Below are positions 36,353 to 44,761 of a DNA stretch of 48,789 nt, piece after piece. Numbering within the stretch: the first letter of the stretch is position 1; the number at the start of each line of letters is the position of its first letter. The DNA is from Bibersteinia trehalosi. Its GTDB lineage: Bacteria > Pseudomonadota > Gammaproteobacteria > Enterobacterales > Pasteurellaceae. The notes under the pieces are model-generated. The model was not told the DNA's origin. It saw only the letters and a program-made list of their open reading frames with translations, and did not search any database. The stretch is taken from assembly GCF_004346205.1 (NCBI RefSeq), contig NZ_SMAM01000007.1:96457-145245 (forward strand). The letters are read 5' to 3'. The position numbers and the translations under genes were made by a program.

Positions 36353-37571
36353 AACTACGATAATCCCCATTGATTCGGACATATTCATAAGTTAAATCAC
36401 ACCCCCACGCTTGGGCGAATGCGGTGCCATCGTGCATATCCACTAAAATTTCAATCTCGTTTTCACTTAAAATTTCAGCGGCTTTTTCTTCGCTAAATGG
36501 GTGGTAGGCAGCGTTTTCGCATACTTTGACTTCCCCTTTGGCACTTTTGAGGATCACAGAAACGCCGTCAATGCTGAAATTGCCTTCGGTGTAGCCAATG
36601 GCACATAAAGCACGTCCCCAGTTAGCATCTTCGCCAAACATTGCCGATTTAAATAGGTCGCTAGAAATAATACTTTTCGCGATTTTTAGTGCATTTTCTT
36701 CTGTATTGGCATGGCTTACGGTGCATTGCAATAATTTCGTTGCACCTTCGCCATCTTTGGCAATTTGACGGCACGCCCAAATACAAACCTGTTTTAATGC
36801 CTCACAGAAAAGCACAAAATCCGCATTTTCTTCATCAATTTCAGGGTTGCCTGCTAAGCCATTTGCCATTACCGTTGCCATATCATTGGTGGAGGTATCG
36901 CCGTCCACATTGATTTGGTTGAGCGTGGTTTTAACCGTCGCTTTCAACGCTTTATCTAACATTGCAGGCGTGATAGCCACATCGGTTGTAATGAAAGTGA
37001 GCATTGTCGCCATATTTGGATTGATCATTCCACTGCCTTTGGTCATCGCCCCGATATGGCAAGCTTTACCGCCCAATTCAAATTGAATTGCGTAGGATTT
37101 TTTGACAGTATCGGTGGTCATAATCGCTTCGGCAGCTTGCTCTCCCCCTTCATAGCTTAATTCCTCAAAGGCTTTGGGAATACCATATTCAAAAGGCTCA
37201 ATCATTAGTGGTTGCCCGATAACGCCTGTGGAGGCAATCACAAAATCCGTTGGTTTTAATCCAAGCGTTTCCGCTGCCAGTTGGCAACATTGCTCGGCAA
37301 TTTCCACGCCATTGGGATTACAAGTATTGGCATTACCACTATTGCATAACATGGCTTGTGCATAGCCGTCCGCAATGTTTTTTTGCGTTACAAAAATCGG
37401 TGCGCCTTTCACTTTATTTTGCGTATAAACAGAGGCAGTAGCACAAGGCACATCGCTCACGAGCAAGGCTAAATCCAATTTGCCACGATTACGGCGAATG
37501 CCACAATGCACGCCACTTGCCTTAAATCCTTTTGGTGCGGTAACCCCGCCGTTGATTGTTGTGAATGTCAT
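36351..37571 (-). CDS. argJ: Bifunctional ornithine acetyltransferase / N-acetylglutamate synthase ArgJ
   Basis: The 406-aa self-cleaving enzyme recycles the acetyl group from N-acetylornithine to glutamate. The autocleavage Ala-Thr site is in KGSGMINPNMATML. The N-terminus is typical (GGVTAPKGFKASGVHCGIRR), as are NSGNANTC and DGDTSTNDM. It replaces the ArgE deacetylase route of E. coli and makes the pathway cyclic. Whether this enzyme also starts the pathway from acetyl-CoA (bifunctional) cannot be told from sequence. Second gene of argCJBD; a full REP pair separates it from argC. Confidence 0.95.
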   Translation of the reverse strand: MTFTTINGGVTAPKGFKASGVHCGIRRNRGKLDLALLVSDVPCATASVYTQNKVKGAPIFVTQKNIADGYAQAMLCNSGNANTCNPNGVEIAEQCCQLAAETLGLKPTDFVIASTGVIGQPLMIEPFEYGIPKAFEELSYEGGEQAAEAIMTTDTVKKSYAIQFELGGKACHIGAMTKGSGMINPNMATMLTFITTDVAITPAMLDKALKATVKTTLNQINVDGDTSTNDMATVMANGLAGNPEIDEENADFVLFCEALKQVCIWACRQIAKDGEGATKLLQCTVSHANTEENALKIAKSIISSDLFKSAMFGEDANWGRALCAIGYTEGNFSIDGVSVILKSAKGEVKVCENAAYHPFSEEKAAEILSENEIEILVDMHDGTAFAQAWGCDLTYEYVRINGDYRS

Positions 37572-37600
37572 ATTTTATTCCTTAAATTTAAAATTTTTAT

Positions 37601-37672
37601 GTAGGGGCGGACCGATGTGTCCGCCCATTAATTTCGTGGGATATTCGGGCGGACACATCGGTCCGCCCCTAC
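37601..37672. repeat. Full palindromic REP pair between argC and argJ
   Basis: Perfect inverted 26-bp arms (37601–37626 and 37647–37672) beginning GTAGGGGCGGACCGATGTGT, with a 20-bp spacer. It fills most of the 104-bp gap and ends 3 bp from the argC stop. Confidence 0.9.
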
Positions 37673-37675
37673 AAA

Positions 37676-38620
37676 TTAAATATCTAAACCTGCTGTTTCA
37701 TCTCGTCCCAACATCAAATTCAAACACTGCACTGCAGCACCGCTTGCGCCTTTGCCGAGATTATCAAAACGTGCCGCAAGCAGAATTTGAGAGTCGTTGG
37801 CATAGACAAAAATTTGCATACTGTCTTTGCCTGCGTATTCATTGGCATTAAGCATATTATCATCAGGCATTACACCAAATGGTTGGACTTGAATCAGCGA
37901 GCTATCGTGGTAGTAATCTGACAATAGCTGATGCACGGCAACGCCTTCTTGATAACCTTGATTAAACTGAGCCGTAAATAACGGCACGGTAACGAGCATT
38001 CCACTGTAAAAATCCGCAACGACAGGAGTGAATAATGGTGCATTATTTAACCCTGTTAGCGTTTGCATTTCAGGTAAATGTTTGTGTTTAAGTGGCAAGC
38101 CGTATAAACGAGGAGCCGTGTATTTTTCCGCCCGATCTTGGGCTTGATATTCGCCAATCATCGCTTTACCACCGCCTGAATAGCCCGTTAAAGAGTGGCA
38201 AGAAAGTAAGCTGTCTTTGGGTAAGGCGTTCTTTTCAATCAATGGGCGAACTAACGCAATAAAACCGCTAGCGTGGCAACCCGGTACAGCAACTCGGGTT
38301 GCATGTTGGATTCTTGTTTTTTGCCCTGTAAGTTCAGCGAATCCATAAACCCAGTCGGAATGAGTACGAAAAGCGGTAGAGGTATCGCAAATTTTTGCTG
38401 ATTTTGGGGCGCTTGCAATGATTTCTTTGGAAGCCTCATCAGGCAAACAAAGCACAGTAATATCCGCCTCTGCGATTTTCGCCAGACGAGCATTGCGATC
38501 TTTTCGCTCATTTTCAGCTAGGCTTAATAATTCAATATCTGTTGCTTGCCCTAAACGTTCATAAATCCGCAATCCCGTTGTGCCTGCCGCACCGTCAATA
38601 AACACTTTGTATTTTGCCAT
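37676..38620 (-). CDS. argC: N-acetyl-γ-glutamyl-phosphate reductase ArgC, short (type 2) form
   Basis: The 314-aa NADPH-dependent enzyme has the Rossmann start KVFIDGAAGTTGLRIYERL and the catalytic Cys in VAVPGCHASGFIA. The start and length are those of the type 2 ArgC, not the 334-aa type 1 enzyme of E. coli. First gene of argCJBD; GGGAGAAATCA precedes the ATG. A palindromic ARG box lies about 70 bp upstream, so ArgR repression is likely. It is divergent from rlmKL. Confidence 0.94.
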   Translation of the reverse strand: MAKYKVFIDGAAGTTGLRIYERLGQATDIELLSLAENERKDRNARLAKIAEADITVLCLPDEASKEIIASAPKSAKICDTSTAFRTHSDWVYGFAELTGQKTRIQHATRVAVPGCHASGFIALVRPLIEKNALPKDSLLSCHSLTGYSGGGKAMIGEYQAQDRAEKYTAPRLYGLPLKHKHLPEMQTLTGLNNAPLFTPVVADFYSGMLVTVPLFTAQFNQGYQEGVAVHQLLSDYYHDSSLIQVQPFGVMPDDNMLNANEYAGKDSMQIFVYANDSQILLAARFDNLGKGASGAAVQCLNLMLGRDETAGLDI

Positions 38621-38689
38621 TTGATTTCTCCCAAAGTATAAAGAATGAACGAGAGTGTAGAGTGCTTTTGCTTCAAAAACAAGTTAAAT

Positions 38690-38705
38690 TTGCATATTTA
38701 TGCAA
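38690..38705. promoter_or_regulatory. ARG box (ArgR operator) upstream of argC
   Basis: TTGCATA-TT-TATGCAA, perfect seven-base arms, resembling the ArgR operator core (TGAATAATTATTCA in E. coli, with C for A at the third arm position). It sits in the argC–rlmKL divergent region. Confidence 0.7.
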
Positions 38706-38872
38706 TAAAAGTGATTTTTTATTTTGAAATTTGCTTAAAAGAGTGGTTTTTAACCGAAATTTGGAGTGAGTGAAGTTTCTTTACGTGATTTTGCAAAATT
38801 TTTGCGGATTTTGACCGCTTATTTCGCTATTTCCGCTATAATTTGTCAATTTTGTTGAAGATAAAAGAAAGT

Positions 38873-41074
38873 ATGATCAATCAAACCTATTTCGCCACTT
38901 GCGCTCGTGGCTTTGAAGAAATGCTAAAAAGCGAGCTGCAACAAATTAACCATGCTGAATGCAAAATTGCCCAAGGCGGCGTGCATTTCACCACTTCCCT
39001 TGAAGGGGCATATAAAGCGTTATTACACAGCCGTTTAGCCTCACGCATTTTATTGCCGTTAATTACCACTAAAATTTTTAGCGATAGCGATCTTTATGCC
39101 TCAGTAGTTGCCTTTAATTGGGCAGAATTATTTGACCCACGTGATACCTTTTTTGTGGATTTCAACGGCACAAACCGAGAAATTCGTCATACCCAATTTG
39201 GTGCAATGCGTGTCAAAGACGGTATTGTGGATTATTTTGAGCGTAAAGGTTTTGCTCGCCCAACTGTTGATAAAATCCGCCCTGATGTGCGTTTACACGC
39301 TTATCTGAACCGTGAAGAGCTCGTGATTTCGCTCGATTTAAGTGGTGAGGCGTTGCATATGCGTGGTTATCGTGAAGATACAGGCGCTGCCCCGTTGCGT
39401 GAAACCCTTGCAGCAGCAATTATCCTGCGTTCTGGCTGGAAAATAGGCACACCGTTAGTAGATCCAATGTGCGGCTCTGGCACACTGTTAATTGAAGCAG
39501 CACAAATGGCAGCCAATATCGCCCCACAAATCAGTCGCAAAAAATGGGGCTTTGATTGCTGGAAAGGGCATCAGCCTGCTGTGTGGGAAACGGTCAAGAA
39601 TGAAGCGGTAAAGAAGCAAATGGTAGGGGCGGACCGATGTGTCCGCCCTGAAACAGGCGAAAATGGGCGGACACATCGGTCCGCCCCTACAATGTTTTTT
39701 GGTTTCGATCTCGATCATCGTGTTCTCGCTAAGGCAAAACAGAATGCCGAGAATGCAGGAGTAGCGCATTTAATCCAATTTCAGCAAGGCGATGTAGCCG
39801 CACTTAAAAATCCGTGTGCGGAGCACATCGGCACGGTAATTTGTAATCCTCCCTATGGTGAACGACTTGGCACAACGCCTGCGTTGATTGCGCTCTATTC
39901 TGTCTTTGGGCAACGTTTAAAACAGCAGTTTGCTGGGTGGAATGCGTCTATTTTTAGTGGCGAGCCAGAACTGCTTAACTGCTTGCGTTTACGTTCTGCT
40001 CGTCAATTTAAAGCAAAAAATGGGCCGTTAGATTGTGTGCAGAAAAATTATCTGATCAGTGAAAATGCTAACAAGCGGTCAGATTTAGGCGAAAATTTAC
40101 AATTTGAACAAAATCGTGAAGTGGCAAAAGATTTTGCCAATCGCCTTGCGAAAAATATCAAAAAAATTGAGAAATGGGCGAAACAACAAGACTTAGAAGC
40201 CTATCGCTTATATGATGCGGATTTACCAGAATATAATTTAGCGGTGGACAGATACAAAGATCACATTGTGGTACAAGAGTATCAAGCGCCGAAAAACATT
40301 GATGAAAATAAAACACGCCAACGCTTGCTTGATGCCGTTTCGGCAACGCTGGCGGTTACAGGCATTGAAACAAATAAATTAGTGCTGAAAGTACGCCAAA
40401 AACAAAAAGGTACCAATCAGTATGAAAAATTGGCAAACAAAGGCGATTATTTCTTTGTAGAAGAGTATGGGGCGAAGTTGTGGGTCAATCTCACTGATTA
40501 TTTGGATACAGGCTTATTCTTGGATCATCGCCTTACTCGTAAAATGGTAGGCGAAATGGCGAAAGGTAAAACATTCTTAAACCTATTTGCCTATACGGGG
40601 TCAGCGACGATTCACGCTGCACTGCATGGCGCAAAATCTACCACCACAGTGGATATGTCTAACACTTATCTTAACTGGGCTGAGCAAAATTTAGCGCTGA
40701 ATGATTTAACAGGGCGAAATCATCGCAATCACCGCTTAATTCAAGCCGATTGTTTGCAATGGCTTGCCGAATGTCGTGAACGCTTTGAATTGATTTTTGT
40801 GGATCCGCCAACATTCTCTAACTCTAAACGTATGGAAAATAGCTGGGACGTACAGCGTGATCACATTAAGCTATTTGAAAATCTCAAACGCATTTTAACC
40901 CATGATGGCACTATCGTTTTCTCAAACAATAAACGAGGCTTTAAAATGGATTTTGACGGTTTAGCCGAATTGGGTTTAACCGCAGAGAATATCTCGGCGA
41001 AAACCTTACCACTGGATTTTGAGCGTAATCCGCAGATTCATAATTGTTGGATAGTGAAGCATAAGGAGGGATAG
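38873..41074 (+). CDS. rlmL: Bifunctional 23S rRNA methyltransferase RlmKL (m2G2445/m7G2069)
   Basis: From ATG 38873 the protein is 733 aa. It has an N-terminal THUMP domain, the RlmL methyltransferase ([15 protein letters not shown] … [10 protein letters not shown]) and the C-terminal RlmK methyltransferase ([16 protein letters not shown] … [13 protein letters not shown]). It is longer than E. coli RlmKL (702 aa), partly because of a 24-residue insertion (from about residue 251) encoded by a perfect REP palindrome at 39623–39690. Removing it restores [15 protein letters not shown], which aligns with homologues. The frame stays intact, so the enzyme is probably still made. An uptake signal lies at about 40070. 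trmL follows one base later. Confidence 0.95.
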   Translation: MINQTYFATCARGFEEMLKSELQQINHAECKIAQGGVHFTTSLEGAYKALLHSRLASRILLPLITTKIFSDSDLYASVVAFNWAELFDPRDTFFVDFNGTNREIRHTQFGAMRVKDGIVDYFERKGFARPTVDKIRPDVRLHAYLNREELVISLDLSGEALHMRGYREDTGAAPLRETLAAAIILRSGWKIGTPLVDPMCGSGTLLIEAAQMAANIAPQISRKKWGFDCWKGHQPAVWETVKNEAVKKQMVGADRCVRPETGENGRTHRSAPTMFFGFDLDHRVLAKAKQNAENAGVAHLIQFQQGDVAALKNPCAEHIGTVICNPPYGERLGTTPALIALYSVFGQRLKQQFAGWNASIFSGEPELLNCLRLRSARQFKAKNGPLDCVQKNYLISENANKRSDLGENLQFEQNREVAKDFANRLAKNIKKIEKWAKQQDLEAYRLYDADLPEYNLAVDRYKDHIVVQEYQAPKNIDENKTRQRLLDAVSATLAVTGIETNKLVLKVRQKQKGTNQYEKLANKGDYFFVEEYGAKLWVNLTDYLDTGLFLDHRLTRKMVGEMAKGKTFLNLFAYTGSATIHAALHGAKSTTTVDMSNTYLNWAEQNLALNDLTGRNHRNHRLIQADCLQWLAECRERFELIFVDPPTFSNSKRMENSWDVQRDHIKLFENLKRILTHDGTIVFSNNKRGFKMDFDGLAELGLTAENISAKTLPLDFERNPQIHNCWIVKHKEG
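39623..39690. repeat. Palindromic REP pair inserted in frame in rlmKL
   Basis: A 68-bp element with perfect inverted 26-bp arms (GTAGGGGCGGACCGATGTGT…) and a 16-bp spacer, flanked on both sides by AATG (39619–39622 and 39691–39694). Element plus one AATG is 72 bp, exactly 24 codons. Confidence 0.92.
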
Positions 41075-41075
41075 A

Positions 41076-41555
41076 ATGTTAGATATTGTACTTTATGAAC
41101 CTGAAATTCCACAAAATAGTGGCAACATTATCCGTTTATGTGCCAATTGTGGTTTTAGACTGCATATGATTGAACCACTGGGTTTTGCGTGGGACGATAA
41201 AAAACTGCGTCGCTCAGGGTTGGATTATCACGAGTTTGTCGATATTCAAAAATACAAAAATTTTGACGATTTTTTAGCTCGTGCCAAGCCGAAACGTCTG
41301 TTTGCCCTGACGACTAAAGGCGAGCCAAATCATAGCGATGTGCAGTATGAATTAGGCGATTTCTTGATGTTCGGGCCAGAAAGCCGCGGCATTCCTATGG
41401 CAATTTTAGATACACTGCCGATGTCGCAAAAAATCCGCATTCCAATGTGCAAAGATAGCCGCAGTATGAATTTATCCAATTCGGTGGCGGTGGTGGTTTA
41501 TGAAGCATGGCGGCAGTTTGGCTACCAAAATGCCGTGCCACGTCAGCCAATTTAG
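41076..41555 (+). CDS. trmL: tRNA (cytidine/uridine-2'-O)-methyltransferase TrmL
   Basis: The 159-aa SPOUT enzyme 2'-O-methylates the wobble base of tRNA-Leu isoacceptors. It starts [26 protein letters not shown]. The trefoil-knot SAM site is built from [14 protein letters not shown] and [19 protein letters not shown]. Normal length (E. coli 157 aa). It is separated from rlmKL by one base (GGATAGAATG), so the two rRNA/tRNA methylation genes are co-transcribed. Confidence 0.95.
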   Translation: MLDIVLYEPEIPQNSGNIIRLCANCGFRLHMIEPLGFAWDDKKLRRSGLDYHEFVDIQKYKNFDDFLARAKPKRLFALTTKGEPNHSDVQYELGDFLMFGPESRGIPMAILDTLPMSQKIRIPMCKDSRSMNLSNSVAVVVYEAWRQFGYQNAVPRQPI

Positions 41556-41581
41556 CTCTGCTTTACCATGTAAAATTCACT

Positions 41582-41607
41582 GGCGCAAACCTTGTGTCTG
41601 CGCCCTA
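41582..41607 (-). repeat. Degenerate REP-like element overlapping the uvrD stop
   Basis: On the minus strand it reads TAGGGCGCAGACACAAGGTT then TGCGCC: GGCGCA…TGCGCC arms and the TAGGG head of the family. The uvrD stop TAG (41607–41605) is the first three bases of the element. Confidence 0.6.
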
Positions 41608-43788
41608 ATTTCTTTCCAATTTTGCCATTTTCGCAATTAGCCATTTGATGCCATTGGCGACAAAGGCTATTTGTAAGCGGGTTTGTTCGCCGCTGCCTTC
41701 CACATTAATAACCGTACCTTGCCCAAATTTTTCGTGAAACACTTTTTGCCCCATTTTCCATTCATTCGTATTATCAATACAAGCGGTTGATTTTGCTTTG
41801 GAATTTACAAAGGCTGCAGGGCGGTTGATATTTCCACGTAGCCGTACTTCGCGAATATGTTCTTCAGGCAGTTCAGCAATAAAGCGAGAGGGTAAATGGC
41901 GCTCTTCTTTGCCGTATAAACGGCGCAGTTCGGCATAGCTAATCGTGAGTTTTTTCTTCGCTCGAGTAATCCCCACATAAGCAAGGCGGCGCTCTTCTTG
42001 CAATCTGCCTTCATCAAAACTCATTCCACTTGGGAATAAGCCTTCTTCCACCCCTACGATAAATACACGAGGAAATTCCAATCCTTTTGCCGAGTGCAAC
42101 GTCATTAATTCGACATATTCCTGATGTGGTGATGCCTGTGTTTCACCAGCTTCAAGGGAAGCATGGGTTAAAAATGCGCTAAGATCGCTCATTTCATCGG
42201 CTTCATCGGGTTTGATAAAATCACGGGTTGCACTGACTAACTCTTCTAAGTTTTCAATGCGTACTTCACCTTTTTCACCTTTTTCCTGCTTATACATCTC
42301 ATACAAGCCGGAATTTTTAATCACAAAATCGGTTTGCTCGAATAGGGGCATCTGCTCAGTTTCGTTATCAAGCGCATTGATTAAATCGACAAAACGAAGC
42401 AACGCATTGGTGGCACGCCCTGATAACATTTCTTCTTTAACGGCAACTTGGATTGCTTGCCAAAGGGTAATTTGACGGCTACGGGTTAATTGACGCAGCA
42501 CATCAAGGGTACGGTCTCCAATACTGCGTGGTGGCGTATTGACCACACGCTCAAATGCAGCATCATCTTGGCGATTGGCAATTAAGCGTAAATAGGCAAG
42601 GGCATCTTTAATTTCTTGGCGTTCAAAGAATCGCATACCGCCATAAATACGGTAAGGAATGTTGGCTTGAATAAGCGCTTCTTCAATCACACGAGATTGG
42701 CTATTACTCCGATACAGCACGGCACATTCGTTTAAATCGCCATGGTCTTCTTTCCACTGTTTAATTTGTGAGGCAACAAAACGAGCTTCATCTAATTCAT
42801 TAAACGCACAATAAATATCCACAGGGTCGCCATCACCACTATCTGTCCAAAGGTTTTTACCTAAACGGTTATCGTTGTTGGCAATGAGAGCATTTGCCGA
42901 ATTAAGAATATGCCCTGTAGAACGATAGTTTTGCTCAAGGCGGATAGTTTGGGCATTTTGATAATCATTCAAAAAGCGTTGGATATTTTCCACTTGTGCC
43001 CCACGCCAGCCGTAGATAGATTGGTCGTCATCGCCCACAATCATCACATGACTACTATTTCCTGCCAGTAATCGGATTAAATCGTATTGAATGTTGTTAG
43101 TATCTTGGAATTCATCGATCAAAATTTGCTGAAAGCGTTGTTGATAACGTTGCAAAATCGGTGGTTTATTTTTGAATAGCTCATAGGCTCGAATTAATAA
43201 CTCGGCAAAATCAAGCAAGCCAGCACGGTCGCAGGCATCTTGATAAATTTGATACAGTTTCACCAATTCTCGCCCATTATGGTCGCCTTGTTCCAGCACA
43301 ATATCTTTGGCACGCAAACCTTTATCTTTTTGGGCATTAATAAACCACGCCACCTGTTTAGGTGGAAAATGTTTTTCATCAATGTTATGCAGTTTCATCA
43401 AGCGTTTGAGCAAACGAAGCTGATCTTCCGTATCCATAATTTGGAAATCTTGTGGAAGCTCGGCATCGAGATAGTGAGAACGTAATAAGCGATTGGCAAT
43501 GCTATGGAAGGTGCCTACCCACATACCAAATAGGCGATGATTACCTGCTTGCATAAGGGTACTTTCAATACGCTGACGCATTTCTGCTGCGGCTTTGTTA
43601 GTAAAGGTGACGGCAAGGATATTGCTTTCAGGCACATTCTCCACCCCGATAAGCCACGCAATACGATGAGTAAGTACGCGGGTTTTGCCGCTACCCGCCC
43701 CAGCCAGTACCAAATAATTACCGAGCGGAGCAGCTACGGCTTCGCGCTGTTTATCGTTTAAGCCATCAAGTAATAGAGAGAAATCCAC
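41605..43788 (-). CDS. uvrD: DNA helicase II UvrD
   Basis: The 727-aa SF1A 3'→5' helicase acts in nucleotide-excision and mismatch repair. Motif I is LAGAGSGKTRVLTHRIAWL, motif II ILIDEFQDTN, motif III VGDDDQSIYGWRGA, motif IV IRLEQNYRSTGHIL, and motif V/VI VELMTLHSAKGLEFPRVF … YVGITRAKKKL. The C-terminal Tudor-like RNAP-binding region (GQKVFHEKFGQGTVINVEGSGEQTRLQIAF) is complete. Length matches E. coli (720 aa). The stop codon is formed by the first bases of a REP-like element. Confidence 0.97.
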   Translation of the reverse strand: MDFSLLLDGLNDKQREAVAAPLGNYLVLAGAGSGKTRVLTHRIAWLIGVENVPESNILAVTFTNKAAAEMRQRIESTLMQAGNHRLFGMWVGTFHSIANRLLRSHYLDAELPQDFQIMDTEDQLRLLKRLMKLHNIDEKHFPPKQVAWFINAQKDKGLRAKDIVLEQGDHNGRELVKLYQIYQDACDRAGLLDFAELLIRAYELFKNKPPILQRYQQRFQQILIDEFQDTNNIQYDLIRLLAGNSSHVMIVGDDDQSIYGWRGAQVENIQRFLNDYQNAQTIRLEQNYRSTGHILNSANALIANNDNRLGKNLWTDSGDGDPVDIYCAFNELDEARFVASQIKQWKEDHGDLNECAVLYRSNSQSRVIEEALIQANIPYRIYGGMRFFERQEIKDALAYLRLIANRQDDAAFERVVNTPPRSIGDRTLDVLRQLTRSRQITLWQAIQVAVKEEMLSGRATNALLRFVDLINALDNETEQMPLFEQTDFVIKNSGLYEMYKQEKGEKGEVRIENLEELVSATRDFIKPDEADEMSDLSAFLTHASLEAGETQASPHQEYVELMTLHSAKGLEFPRVFIVGVEEGLFPSGMSFDEGRLQEERRLAYVGITRAKKKLTISYAELRRLYGKEERHLPSRFIAELPEEHIREVRLRGNINRPAAFVNSKAKSTACIDNTNEWKMGQKVFHEKFGQGTVINVEGSGEQTRLQIAFVANGIKWLIAKMAKLERN

Positions 43789-44492
43789 AGTTGCCTCTTT
43801 ATGTGATTTTATCCAGTAAATTATGCATTATAGCCGACAAGCGGTCTATTTTGGAAAATTTTTTGCAAATTTTACCAAGCTTTAGTGTGGAGGGTTCTCT
43901 TATAGTGAAAACAGACTGCTTACTTAAATGGCTGATGCTTATTAGAGATGCCATTAGCAATAGGCAAAAAATGAGACAAAATAAACCGCTTGTTCAAGCT
44001 GCTAAATTGTTTTTTTGATGGAGTGATAAATGAAGTGATTATATAAATAATGATCATTTTTGGCGTGTTATTTATGCATTTTTCCTTTTTGTGTTTTTGA
44101 ATATATTTTTTCATATTGCTTGCAGTATAACTGCTTGATATTTAAGTAAATTTACATAACTTTTATGATGAATGTAGATATTAAAGGCGTTGAGACGAGA
44201 AATGTAAACGATATTTACAAATGATGTTTTTTGATTATTTTTGTGATTATTATGATGTTATAAATTCGTATATAAATTACGTTATTTTTTTATGATGCAA
44301 TCGTTTTCTTTAGGCTAAATTGGTTTAGCAATATGTTTAATTGATTATTTTTGAACTGAGAGGATTAAATTAATCAAAATAGTGAATGTATATATTGTAA
44401 AAGTGTGCAAATTTGATTTCTTAAAAATTTCTTTGGAGTAAACTCCGCTCCGAGCGTTATAGTTGTATCAATATTGTTGATATCGTTAAAAA
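43789..44492. other. Long AT-rich gap upstream of the adhesin locus
   Basis: About 700 bp with no convincing gene. It contains two uptake signals (ACAAGCGGTC at about 43839; AACCGCTTGT at about 43984) and, after 44020, very AT-rich DNA of the kind bound by H-NS-type silencers. A short frame at 43910–44018 (GTGAAAACAGACTG…) has no recognisable match. GGAGTAAACTCC (44435–44446) is a small inverted repeat. TATAGT at 44458–44463 is a weak candidate −10 for the leader described next. Confidence 0.5.
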
Positions 44493-44670
<178 letters not shown>

Positions 44671-44681
<11 letters not shown>

Positions 44682-44733
44682 AAAATAAATCTCTATTGAT
44701 AATAGCGATCATTTTTCTGTATTTGCCTTTTTT
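44671..44733 (+). terminator. Intrinsic-terminator-like hairpin just before the adhesin gene
   Basis: GGCAAATA-TA-GAAAAT pairs with ATTTTTC-TG-TATTTGCC, with a smaller CTATT/AATAG hairpin in the loop. Six T follow directly. The 5' arm contains the leader ORF stop. Only 28 bp separate the T run from the adhesin ATG, leaving little room for a separate promoter. Confidence 0.7.
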
Positions 44734-44761
44734 ATTATAAAAACAAAATAGGATTATTCTT

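Noticed and set aside
43791-44018. 75-aa frame upstream of the adhesin
   Set aside because: No ribosome-binding site, contains an uptake signal, and no recognisable family; kept only as a remark on the gap.
44738-44761. Translational fusion of the AAGC tract to the adhesin
   Set aside because: An in-frame TAA at 44738–44740 separates the tract from the adhesin in the adhesin frame.
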